From the NCBI GenBank assembly GCA_035701265.1, contig DASSNU010000002.1, forward strand, positions 62,001-126,000: a stretch of 64,000 nt of DNA. The letters run 5' to 3'. Each line of letters starts with the position of its first letter. The stretch's first letter is position 1. The notes beneath the pieces were generated by a model that did not search any database, had not been told where the DNA came from, and worked only from the letters and a program-made list of their open reading frames with translations. Shown here one piece after another: positions 43,290 through 51,155 of the stretch. A program made the position numbers and the translations under genes. The stretch comes from DASSNU01 sp035701265. Its GTDB lineage: Bacteria > Gemmatimonadota > Gemmatimonadetes > Gemmatimonadales > Gemmatimonadaceae.

Positions 43290-44374
43290 TGGGTCACGTG
43301 CACGCGGCCGTGGCCTCTCCGCAAGCCACCGCGGACAGCGCGCGCAGCGACGCGCGTGCCGCATCGCTCGTCGTGCAGACCGCGTTCGTGGGGGACGTGA
43401 TTCTCACCACGCCGCTCATTGCCGAGTTGGCGGAGCGTGGACCCGTGGACGTCGTCGTCACGCCGGCCGGCGCCGCGGTGCTCGCGAACAATCCTGCGGT
43501 GCGGCGCGTGATCGTCTACGACAAGCGCGGTGCCGACGGCGGGCTGGGCGGGCTGCGCCGCGTCGCACGCGCGGTGCGTGAGTCCGGCGCGGCAAACGTG
43601 TATCTGGCGCAGGGGTCCGTGCGCAGCGCGTTGCTGGCCGCGGCGGGGGGAGGACGCTCGCGCCGCGTGGGCTTCGACGGCGCGCCGGCGCGCTGGCTGT
43701 ACACCGAGCGCGTGCCGCTCCGCGGCGAGCTGCATCACGCGGAACGGCTCTGGCGACTCGCCTTTTCCGGCGGCGCCGTGCCGGAACCGGACGCGGAGCG
43801 ACTCCGCCCGCGACTGTATCCTTCGCCCGCCGAGCGCGACGAGGCCGCGCGACTGCTGTCCGCTGCACCGCCAGGGCGTCCCATCGTGGCGCTCGCTCCC
43901 GGGAGCGCCTGGGGCACCAAGCGCTGGCCGTACTTTCCCGAGCTGGCACGCGCGCTCTCTGCGTGGGCGACGCTCGCCGTGGTGGGCGGGCGCGAGGACC
44001 ACGAGGCCGGCGCGGCGATCGCCGCCGCGTCCCAGGGAACGACGGTGATCGATGCCACCGGTCACCTCTCTCTGCTCGGTGCCGCGGCGCTCATCGCGCG
44101 CGCTGCGCTCCTTGTCACGAACGATTCCGCGCCACAGCATCTGGCATCGGCCATGGGAATACCGACCGTGACGCTGTTCGGTCCGACGAGCCCGTCGTTC
44201 GGCTTCGGCCCGCTGGCGCCACGGTCGGTGGCGATTGGCGTGGAGGAGCTGTCGTGCCGTCCCTGCCACCACCATGGCCCCCGCCGGTGCCCGCTCGGAC
44301 ACTGGCGCTGCATGCGCGACCTCGACGTCGCGCGTGTCGCCTCGCTCGCCACCTCGATCGTGAGGGCCCCATGA
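43289..44374 (+). CDS. Glycosyltransferase family 9 (heptosyltransferase-like)
   Basis: The ATG at 43289 overlaps the lepA stop (TGATG). The 361-residue product has the GT9 start VVQTAFVGDVILTTPLIAEL, a mid-region GRSRRVGFDGAPARWLYTERV, the nucleotide-binding block IVALAPGSAWGTKRWP and the highly conserved TNDSAPQHLASAMGIPTVTLFGPTSP. A Cys/His cluster near the C-terminus (CRPCHHHGPRRCPLG) is seen in some family members. GT9 enzymes such as WaaF add heptose to lipopolysaccharide core. The exact sugar is unknown. Confidence 0.9.
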   Translation: MGHVHAAVASPQATADSARSDARAASLVVQTAFVGDVILTTPLIAELAERGPVDVVVTPAGAAVLANNPAVRRVIVYDKRGADGGLGGLRRVARAVRESGAANVYLAQGSVRSALLAAAGGGRSRRVGFDGAPARWLYTERVPLRGELHHAERLWRLAFSGGAVPEPDAERLRPRLYPSPAERDEAARLLSAAPPGRPIVALAPGSAWGTKRWPYFPELARALSAWATLAVVGGREDHEAGAAIAAASQGTTVIDATGHLSLLGAAALIARAALLVTNDSAPQHLASAMGIPTVTLFGPTSPSFGFGPLAPRSVAIGVEELSCRPCHHHGPRRCPLGHWRCMRDLDVARVASLATSIVRAP

Positions 44375-45366
44375 CGCGCACCGCGCGCGAGCAGTACATC
44401 ATCGGCGTCGACCTTGGCGGAACGAACATCGTCGTCGGTGCGCTGTCGGAGGATGGCACGCGTGAGGTGGGGTTCCGCAGCGAGCCCACCGAAGTCGCGT
44501 GCGGCGCGGACGCCGTCACGGATCAGATCGCCACGATGATCAGCGCGGTAACGGACGACCTCGTCGCCTGCGGTGCACGACGCGAGGACATCCTGGGCGT
44601 GGGGATCGGTGCGCCGGGTCCGCTCGATCGCGAAAACGGGATCGTCGTCGTGGCGCCCAACCTGGGATGGCGCGACTACCCGCTGCGCGACCGCGTTGCC
44701 GAGCGCGTGGGGCTCCCCGCCACCCTCGACAACGACGCCAACTGCGCCACCGTGGGAGAGTGGTGGCGCGGCGCGGCACAGGGCGGGCGCAACGTGCTCG
44801 GCCTCACCATCGGCACCGGCATCGGCGGCGGCATCGTGCTGGACGGCCAGCTCTACCACGGCGCATCGGATGTGGCCGGAGAGTTCGGTCACACCACCAT
44901 CGATTCCACGGGACGCTACTGCCGGTGCGGGAACTACGGATGTCTCGAAGCGTACGCATCGGGCCCGGCCATCGCGCAGCGCGCGCGCGAGGCGCTGGAG
45001 CGCGACGAAGTATCGGTGCTCCCGCGCATGGTGGACGGCGACCTGGCGAAGCTCACCGCGGCCACCGTGTACGATGCCGCGCTGCAGGGCGATGCGCTGG
45101 CGCGCGAGCTGGTGCGCGACACCGCGCGCTTCCTCGGCACCGGGATCGCCAACTTCCTCAACATCCTGAATCCCGACGTCGTCGTGATCGCTGGCGGCGT
45201 GACGCGCGCGGGGGATGCGCTCTTCGAGCCGCTCCGCGCGGAGGTGAAGCGTCGCGCCTTCCGGCCGGCGGTCGCCGCCTGTCGCATCGTCCCTGGCGCG
45301 TTGCCGGGCACGGCCGGCGTGGTGGGTGCGGTGGCCACCTTCAAGACGCAGCAGGGCGCTCGGTGA
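44371..45366 (+). CDS. ROK-family sugar kinase (glucokinase-like)
   Basis: The ATG overlaps the previous stop (ATGA). The 331 residues include the phosphate loop GVDLGGTNIVVGAL, the sugar-binding LDNDANCATVGEWWRGA (catalytic Asp in the NDAN motif), GTGIGGGIVLDG, the sugar/Zn-proximal GEFGHTTI and the ROK zinc motif CRCGNYGCLEAYASGPA. This pattern is typical of ATP-glucokinases and N-acylhexosamine kinases. Coupling with a PfkB-type kinase suggests a short carbohydrate-phosphorylation module. Confidence 0.92.
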   Translation: MTRTAREQYIIGVDLGGTNIVVGALSEDGTREVGFRSEPTEVACGADAVTDQIATMISAVTDDLVACGARREDILGVGIGAPGPLDRENGIVVVAPNLGWRDYPLRDRVAERVGLPATLDNDANCATVGEWWRGAAQGGRNVLGLTIGTGIGGGIVLDGQLYHGASDVAGEFGHTTIDSTGRYCRCGNYGCLEAYASGPAIAQRAREALERDEVSVLPRMVDGDLAKLTAATVYDAALQGDALARELVRDTARFLGTGIANFLNILNPDVVVIAGGVTRAGDALFEPLRAEVKRRAFRPAVAACRIVPGALPGTAGVVGAVATFKTQQGAR

Positions 45367-46391
45367 CGGCCGGCGCGGCTGGAGAGCGGGCGCGCCCGCA
45401 CTCCCCTCGCCTCCGCCTGGGCGTCATCGGCACCTTCGTCTGGGACACCATCCGCGGGCGCCAGCCGGGCGAGCCCACCGTGGAGGAGTGGGGCGGGATC
45501 GCCTACGCGCTGAGCGGGCTCGACGCCGCGCTGCCGCCGGAGTGGGAGATCGTCCCGCTCATCAAGGTCGGGGACGATCTGCACGCGCGCGCCACGGAGT
45601 TCCTGGCGACGCTCGAGCGCGTGGCGAGCGATGCGGCACTCATTGCCGTGCCGTACCCGAACAACCGCGTGGAGATCATCTATCACTCCAGCGAGCGGCG
45701 CGCCGAGCGCCTCACCGGTGGCGTGCCTGGCTGGACGTGGCTCGGGCTGCGCCCGCTCCTCGCCGGACTCGACGCGCTGTACGTCAACTTCCTGAGCGGG
45801 TGGGAGCTCGACCTCGAGACCGCGTGGCTGCTGCGCCAGCACTTTCGCGGTCCCATCTACGGAGACCTGCACATGCTGCCGTACGTGGTGAACGCCACTG
45901 GATGGCGTGAGCTCCGTCCGCTCCCCGACGTGGCCGCGTGGTGCCGGTGCTTCGACTTTCTGCAGGTGAACGAAGACGAGCTCACGATGATGGCGCCGGA
46001 TCCGATGGCGCTGGCCGCCACCGCGATCGCCGCCGGCGTGCGCTGTCTCTGCGTGACGCTCGGCAGTCGCGGCGCGGTGTACTTCGCCGCGCCAGGGTTC
46101 GATCGTGTGGACGACGTGCGCCGGTGGCCGGAGCGCGCCGCACGCGACACGATGGCGTCCGCCGGCGGGGCGATCCGGACGGCACGCGTTCCCGCCGAGC
46201 CCGTGCGTGCGCCGCTCGACCCTACGGGATGTGGCGATGTGTGGGGGGCCACGTATGTTTCGAGGTTGCTCGCCGGCGATCCGATGGATGACGCCCTCCG
46301 GGCCGCGCATCGCGCGGCGGCGCGCAACGTGGAGCACCGGGGAGCAACGGGGCTGTCCCGGCACCTGCGCGGAGAGTTGAGCTTGCGATGA
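45363..46391 (+). CDS. PfkB-family carbohydrate/nucleoside kinase
   Basis: The GTG at 45363 overlaps the kinase stop (GTGA). The 342-residue product has an N-terminal PfkB fold (LGVIGTFVWDTI, then EEWGGIAYALSGLDAAL in place of the usual GG motif) and the C-terminal signature DPTGCGDVWGATYVSRLLAG with the catalytic Asp. GCGD replaces the usual GAGD. A long YVNFLSGWELDLETAWLLRQ insert and the unusual GG motif make its substrate uncertain; ribokinase-like and adenosine-kinase-like enzymes are both possible. Confidence 0.8.
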   Translation: MTAGAAGERARPHSPRLRLGVIGTFVWDTIRGRQPGEPTVEEWGGIAYALSGLDAALPPEWEIVPLIKVGDDLHARATEFLATLERVASDAALIAVPYPNNRVEIIYHSSERRAERLTGGVPGWTWLGLRPLLAGLDALYVNFLSGWELDLETAWLLRQHFRGPIYGDLHMLPYVVNATGWRELRPLPDVAAWCRCFDFLQVNEDELTMMAPDPMALAATAIAAGVRCLCVTLGSRGAVYFAAPGFDRVDDVRRWPERAARDTMASAGGAIRTARVPAEPVRAPLDPTGCGDVWGATYVSRLLAGDPMDDALRAAHRAAARNVEHRGATGLSRHLRGELSLR

Positions 46392-47272
46392 CGACGGTCA
46401 TCAACGTCCCCGCGTCTCTCGACGAGACGACGTTCGAGGAGGTCCTCCAACAACTCGCGCCCGTCCCGCCGGACGGGAAGCTCCTGATCGACGCGCGGCA
46501 CACGCGCTGGGCGTCGCCGTTCGGTCTCACCGCGCTCCTCACACTCGCCCAGACGCGCGAGGAGCGCGCGGCGTTTTACGTCCCCGAAGCGGACGAGACG
46601 AACTCGTACTGGGCACGCACCAACTTTTTCCGCTACGCGGACGACCTGTTCGAGCTGCACGGGCACGTTCCTCGCCCCAAAGTCACCGAGTCGGACGTGT
46701 TGCTCGAGATCACTCCCGTGGCCAAGAGCGACGACGTGCACGAGGTGGTGGGGCGCATCCAGCAGAAGGCGCAGAGTATTCTCGTCAACGAGCTGAACAT
46801 CGACGTGAAGGCGACGATGGGATTCGCCATGACGCTCTCCGAGGCGTGCCAGAACATCGTGGAGCACGCCGGGCGCGGCGGGTGGGTGATGGTCCAGACG
46901 TACCGGTGGAAGAAGCGGCTGGGACGGCGAGTGGTGGTGATCGCCGTCTGCGACGCCGGCATCGGCTTCCGCGCGTCGCTGGAGAGCGCGCCGGGGCGCG
47001 CGCGGAGTGATCGGTGGGACGACGCGATGGCGCTCGAGGAGGCGGTGATCCGCGGCGTGAGCCGATTCCGCGACTCGGGGCGCGGCCAGGGACTGGCCGG
47101 CGTGCGCCGCTACATCGGCCGGTGGGACGGCAAGTTGTCCATCCGCTCCGGAACAGCTAGAATCGCTATCGTTCCGAGTTGGGACGACGACGTACCGCTC
47201 GTGGAACAGCTTCCCTACTTTCCCGGCGCGCAGATGCAGATCACGATTCCCGAACGGCTCGCCCCGCGGTGA
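46388..47272 (+). CDS. STAS-like domain fused to HATPase (anti-sigma/kinase-type ATPase)
   Basis: Residues 1-95 form a STAS-like fold (LLIDARHTRWASPFGLTALLTLAQ). Residues from about 125 form a GHKL ATPase: N box MTLSEACQNIVEHAG, G1 box AVCDAGIGF and G2-like GRGQGLAGVRRYIGRWDG. There is no His-phosphorylation domain, so it resembles SpoIIAB/RsbW-type anti-sigma kinases or related output ATPases. The ATG overlaps the preceding stop, and the next gene is a STAS-containing protein. A partner-switch type of regulation is a plausible inference. Confidence 0.82.
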   Translation: MTTVINVPASLDETTFEEVLQQLAPVPPDGKLLIDARHTRWASPFGLTALLTLAQTREERAAFYVPEADETNSYWARTNFFRYADDLFELHGHVPRPKVTESDVLLEITPVAKSDDVHEVVGRIQQKAQSILVNELNIDVKATMGFAMTLSEACQNIVEHAGRGGWVMVQTYRWKKRLGRRVVVIAVCDAGIGFRASLESAPGRARSDRWDDAMALEEAVIRGVSRFRDSGRGQGLAGVRRYIGRWDGKLSIRSGTARIAIVPSWDDDVPLVEQLPYFPGAQMQITIPERLAPR

Positions 47273-47826
47273 TCAACCACATCGACCTCGGGACGGTGCT
47301 GCGGCGCGCCGTCTGCGACTTTTACTCCGATCTCGTGACGCGCCCCACGGGCGCCGTGGTGCGGAGCGCCATCGAGCAGCAACTCGCGGAGATGGGCGAG
47401 CGCACGCTCACGGTGATCGACTTCTCGCGCGTGGGGTTGCTGGACTTCTCCTGCGCGGACGAGATCGTGGCCAAGCTGCTCCTGCAGTACGCGGGGGGCG
47501 AGTCGCCCTCCGAGCGCTACTTCCTGTTCCGCGGCGTGAGCGAGTCGCACCTCGACGCCATCGAGGCGGTGCTGGAGCGCCACGGACTGGCGACGGTGGC
47601 GGAGTGCACGGACGGCGGGACGATGCTCGTGGGCCGCCTGGGCGATGAGGAACGCCGCGCGTGGGAGATCATCTGCCGCCTGGGGCGCGCGGCGGCGCCC
47701 GCGCTCGCGCGCGAGAGCACGCTCTCCGTGGACGCCTGCGAGGCGCTGCTCGAGTCCCTCTGCCGCCGGCGCCTGATCATGCAGGACGACGACGCCTACG
47801 TACCGGTCGTGGCCCTGGTCGCGTGA
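47269..47826 (+). CDS. STAS-like (DUF4325-type) protein with winged-helix-like tail
   Basis: From the GTG at 47269, overlapping the ATPase stop, the 185-residue product has a STAS-like core, LTVIDFSRVGLLDFSCADEIVAKLLLQYAG (about residues 40-70). The Ser in LDFSCAD is at the position phosphorylated in anti-anti-sigma factors. The C-terminal part (IICRLGRAAAPALARESTLSVDACEALLESLCRRRLIMQDD) reads as a winged helix. It is likely to be the substrate or partner of the adjacent ATPase; that is inference. Confidence 0.75.
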   Translation: MINHIDLGTVLRRAVCDFYSDLVTRPTGAVVRSAIEQQLAEMGERTLTVIDFSRVGLLDFSCADEIVAKLLLQYAGGESPSERYFLFRGVSESHLDAIEAVLERHGLATVAECTDGGTMLVGRLGDEERRAWEIICRLGRAAAPALARESTLSVDACEALLESLCRRRLIMQDDDAYVPVVALVA

Positions 47827-47833
47827 GCCGGCA

Positions 47834-48133
47834 ATGGCGCTCTACAATCCCCCGCTCCAGGTGATCCAGCTCATCGCCACCTCGGCCGCCGACGCCGAGC
47901 GGGGACCGGCGGTGTGGATGCGCTCCGAGGAAGCGTACCTTCGCTTGCTCCAGGACGGTGAGCTCGTGTGGGTGCAGACACCGCGGCGCAAGGAGCTGGC
48001 TAGGCTCATCGTGGACGATTCGATCCGTCGCGGCACGGTGGTGCTGCGCGACATCGTCGGCGCCGGGCCATCGGAGATCGTCACCGTTACCAAACCGGAC
48101 CTCGACAACCCGCCGCGACGTGACCTGGCGTAG
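47834..48133 (+). CDS. Small hypothetical protein at the end of the lepA run
   Basis: The 99-residue product starts 7 bases after the STAS-like gene. It is a compact mixed fold with no signal peptide: VWMRSEEAYLRLLQDGELVWVQ, then RGTVVLRDIVGAGPSEIVTVTKPDLD. The last block, with a small-residue turn followed by VTVTKPD, looks conserved, but I cannot name the family. Cotranscription with the STAS/HATPase pair is likely. Confidence 0.65.
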   Translation: MALYNPPLQVIQLIATSAADAERGPAVWMRSEEAYLRLLQDGELVWVQTPRRKELARLIVDDSIRRGTVVLRDIVGAGPSEIVTVTKPDLDNPPRRDLA

Positions 48134-48223
48134 CGACGCGCGCACCTCCGTGTGCGGCGCGCGCGGGGCACGGGTGTCGCCGCGCACAATGCATCCTTCA
48201 CCCGTTCCACTCCGGGAGCCGTG

Positions 48224-49426
48224 ATGACGCCCCCTCCTTCTTCACCGCCGGCCGCCGGCACCGCACGCTCCTCCCGCGAGCATCGCCGCCGCGGCGTATC
48301 GACGCTCGCCATCCACGGAGGGCGTGAGGCGCGTGAGGTCGACACGCCCGTCGTCACGCCGCTCATGCAAACGGTGAACTGGGTGCAGCAGAGCGGCACG
48401 GACGAGGGACTTCGCTACAGCCGCTACGGGAACAATCCCTCCGTGGAACAGCTGCAGCGGCGCCTGGCGGAGATCGAGGGCGCCGAAGCCGCGCTCGTCC
48501 TGGCGAGCGGCATGGGCGCCACCGCCTGCGCGCTCCTCGCGTTGCTCCGCCCTGGCGACCATCTGCTGGCGAGCGCGTGGATCTACGGGGGAACGCACCG
48601 CCTGCTCACCGAAGAACTGGACGCGATGGGCATTGCCGTCACGCTCGTCAAGCCGGACGAGCCGCGCGCGTGGCGCAAGGCCGTGCGCAAGAAGACGCGC
48701 GCCGTGTTCGTCGAGACTCCGGTCAACCCCACCGTGCGCGTGCTCGATCTGAGCCCGGTGCGCTATCTCACCAAGGAGCACGGCCTGGCGCTCGTGGTGG
48801 ATTCGACGTTCGCCAGTCCGGTCAACTTCCGTCCGCTCGAGCACGGCGCCGACGTGGTCATCCATTCGGCCACGAAGTACCTCAACGGCCACCACGACGT
48901 TCTGGCCGGCGCGGTGTTGGGCACGGCGCCGTTCATCGAGGAAGTGCGGCAGAAGATGATCGTCTGGGGGCAGGCCCCCGACCCGTTCGCCTGCTGGCTG
49001 CTGGAGCGCGGGCTCAAGACGCTCGACGTGCGCGTCCGCCGCCAGAACGAGAACGCGATGCGCCTCGCCACCTGGCTCGAGAGCCATCCCAGAGTGTCGC
49101 GCGTGCACTACCCCGGGCTGCCGAGCCACCCGGAACACGCGCTCGCGCGCACGGTGCTCGATGGATTCGGCGGCATGCTCGCCATCGAGCTGGCGGGAGG
49201 CGGACCGGCAGCCGACCGCTTCGTCCAGCGGTTGCGCGTCTTCACCCACGCGCCGTCGTTGGGCGGCGTGGACAGCCTGGTCTCCGAGCCGCGCTACTCG
49301 TCGCATGCGCATCTCACGCCGGAGGAGCGCGCGGCGATCGGCATTCCCGATGGCTTCGTGCGGCTGAGCGTCGGGATCGAAGATGCCGACGATCTCATTG
49401 CCGATCTGGGGCACGCGCTGGGATAG
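48224..49426 (+). CDS. PLP-dependent Cys/Met metabolism enzyme
   Basis: The ATG at 48224 has GGGAG upstream; longer in-frame extensions are Arg-rich shadows. The 400-residue enzyme belongs to the cystathionine gamma-synthase/beta-lyase/methionine gamma-lyase group: TLAIHGGREAREVDTPVVTPLMQT, RYSRYGNNPSVEQLQRRLAEIEGAEAALVLASGMGAT, VDSTFASPVNFRPLEHGADVVIHSATKYLNGHHDVLAG (PLP lysine in SATKY) and FTHAPSLGGVDSLVSEPRYSSH. The exact reaction cannot be told within this family without assay. Confidence 0.92.
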   Translation: MTPPPSSPPAAGTARSSREHRRRGVSTLAIHGGREAREVDTPVVTPLMQTVNWVQQSGTDEGLRYSRYGNNPSVEQLQRRLAEIEGAEAALVLASGMGATACALLALLRPGDHLLASAWIYGGTHRLLTEELDAMGIAVTLVKPDEPRAWRKAVRKKTRAVFVETPVNPTVRVLDLSPVRYLTKEHGLALVVDSTFASPVNFRPLEHGADVVIHSATKYLNGHHDVLAGAVLGTAPFIEEVRQKMIVWGQAPDPFACWLLERGLKTLDVRVRRQNENAMRLATWLESHPRVSRVHYPGLPSHPEHALARTVLDGFGGMLAIELAGGGPAADRFVQRLRVFTHAPSLGGVDSLVSEPRYSSHAHLTPEERAAIGIPDGFVRLSVGIEDADDLIADLGHALG

Positions 49427-49463
49427 ACGCGCGCTGCCGGTACCGTCCACCGCTCCGCGGGCA

Positions 49464-49469
49464 TATAGT
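49464..49469 (+). promoter_or_regulatory. Candidate -10 box of the ftsEX operon
   Basis: TATAGT in an otherwise GC-rich gap lies 109 bases before the ftsE ATG. No clear -35 was seen, so confidence is low. Confidence 0.3.
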
Positions 49470-49578
49470 TAGGTGGTGCGCCCCCCCCGACCCGGGGCGG
49501 CGGCGCAAATCGCTCCGGTGCGACGCCCGTCGCACCTGCCCTCCGGCACTCCCGTCATCCGCCGGCGCCTACGCCCGC

Positions 49579-50307
49579 ATGATCCGATTCGCGCACGTCA
49601 CGAAGGAATATCCGCGCTCCGGTGTCGCCGTGCGCGACGTGTCCTTTCGCGTGGCGAAGGGCGAATTCGCGTTCCTCACCGGGCCGAGCGGAGCGGGCAA
49701 GTCCACGGTGCTCAAGATGGCCTACATGGCCGAGCTGCCGACGGCCGGTGACGTGCGCGTGGCGGGCGTGCACTCGTCGCAGCTCCGCCGCCGCGACATC
49801 CCCGCCCTGCGCCGTCGGATCGGCATCGTCTTCCAGGATTTTCGCCTGCTCGAGGATCGCACCGCGGAAGAGAACATCGCCTTCGCGCTCGAGGTGACGG
49901 GCACGCCGCGCAAGGCCATCCCGGCGCGCGTGGGACGGCTGCTCACTCAGGTGGGGCTCGCCGCCAAGGGAACGAGCTTTCCGAGCGAGCTCTCCGGCGG
50001 CGAACAGCAGCGCGTCGCGATCGCCCGAGCGCTGGTCAACGATCCCGTCGTCCTCATCGCCGACGAGCCCACGGGCAACCTGGATGAGCGCGCCACGCGC
50101 GGTGTGTTCCAGCTCCTGAGCGACATCAACGCGTCGGGCACCGCCGTGCTCATGGCCACGCACGATCTCGATCTCGTGCGCCGCTCCTCCTTCCGCGTGA
50201 TCGAGATGAATCGCGGTCAGATCGTCTTCGATTCCGCGGAGCACCCGGCCGAGGAGGACGCGCTGCCGCTCATCCAGCCGCCGCCGCTGTCCAGCGATCC
50301 CCACTGA
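49579..50307 (+). CDS. ftsE: Cell-division ABC ATPase FtsE
   Basis: The 242-residue protein has all ABC ATPase motifs: Walker A GPSGAGKST, Q-loop FQDFRLLEDRT, signature LSGGEQQRVAIARAL, Walker B VVLIADEPTGNLD and the switch His MATHDLDLV. The FDFRLLEDRT-type Q-loop region is typical of FtsE. The start MIRFAHVTKEYP is the family start. It overlaps FtsX (TGATG) and drives amidase activation at the septum through FtsX. Confidence 0.96.
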   Translation: MIRFAHVTKEYPRSGVAVRDVSFRVAKGEFAFLTGPSGAGKSTVLKMAYMAELPTAGDVRVAGVHSSQLRRRDIPALRRRIGIVFQDFRLLEDRTAEENIAFALEVTGTPRKAIPARVGRLLTQVGLAAKGTSFPSELSGGEQQRVAIARALVNDPVVLIADEPTGNLDERATRGVFQLLSDINASGTAVLMATHDLDLVRRSSFRVIEMNRGQIVFDSAEHPAEEDALPLIQPPPLSSDPH

Positions 50308-51155
50308 TGCGCCTCACCGTCCGCGAAGCACTGCTCGCCTTCCGGCGCGCGCCGCTGCTCAGCACGCTGAGCGTGATGACCATCGCCTTCAGTCTGTTCG
50401 CCTTCGGGCTCTTCGGATTGGTGGCCGTGAACATTGCGCGCGCGCTGGCGCAGGTGGAGGAGCGCGTGGAGCTCCGCGCATACGTGGTGGACGGCACCGA
50501 CCTCGAGACGCTCACGGCCGCCATGGGGGACATCGAGGCGTTCCCGGAGGTGGCGACCGTGCAGCGCATCACCCCGGAGCAGGCGCTGGAGCGCGCGCGC
50601 CGCGAGTTGGGCGAGTTCCGCGACGTGTTCGATGCGTCCTTCCTGCCGACGTCGCTCGAGGTGCGCCTCCGCCCGGGATTTCGCGACCCCGCCACGGTGA
50701 AAGCGGTGGCCGACCGCATCGCGTCGTACCCGTTCGTGGATGACGTGCGCTTCGGCGAAGAATGGGTGACCAATCTGCACAACGTGCAGACGGTGGCGGG
50801 TGCCGCCGGCGTCGCGCTGGGCGTGCTGTTCGCGGTGGTCGCCATCATCATCATCGGCGCCACGATCCGCATGTCCGTGCTCGCCCGCGAGCGCGAGATC
50901 TCCATCATGCGCCTGGTCGGCGCCACCGACGGCTTCATTCGCCGCCCGTTCCTGCTCGACGGCGTGGCCAAGGGGATCCTCGGCGGGCTGGTCGCGCTCC
51001 TCCTCACGTGGATCGCGAACGAGGTGATCACCCACTATCTGATCCGCACCACGTTCTTCAGCCCCTCGGTGGCCGTGGCGGGCGTGGCCTTCGGCGCGGT
51101 GATCGGGGTGCTCGGCAGCGCGCTGTCGGTGGGGCGGCATCTGCGCCGGGTATGA
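50307..51155 (+). CDS. ftsX: Cell-division permease FtsX
   Basis: The 282-residue protein has the FtsX plan: TM1 (LLSTLSVMTIAFSLFAFGLFGLVAVNI), a periplasmic loop that should contact the activator (residues about 45-155), and three C-terminal TMs (AGVALGVLFAVVAIIIIGATIRMSVLARE, KGILGGLVALLLTWI, VAGVAFGAVIGVLGSAL). It overlaps FtsE and the EnvC-like gene, forming a compact division-hydrolase control unit. Confidence 0.94.
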   Translation: MRLTVREALLAFRRAPLLSTLSVMTIAFSLFAFGLFGLVAVNIARALAQVEERVELRAYVVDGTDLETLTAAMGDIEAFPEVATVQRITPEQALERARRELGEFRDVFDASFLPTSLEVRLRPGFRDPATVKAVADRIASYPFVDDVRFGEEWVTNLHNVQTVAGAAGVALGVLFAVVAIIIIGATIRMSVLAREREISIMRLVGATDGFIRRPFLLDGVAKGILGGLVALLLTWIANEVITHYLIRTTFFSPSVAVAGVAFGAVIGVLGSALSVGRHLRRV

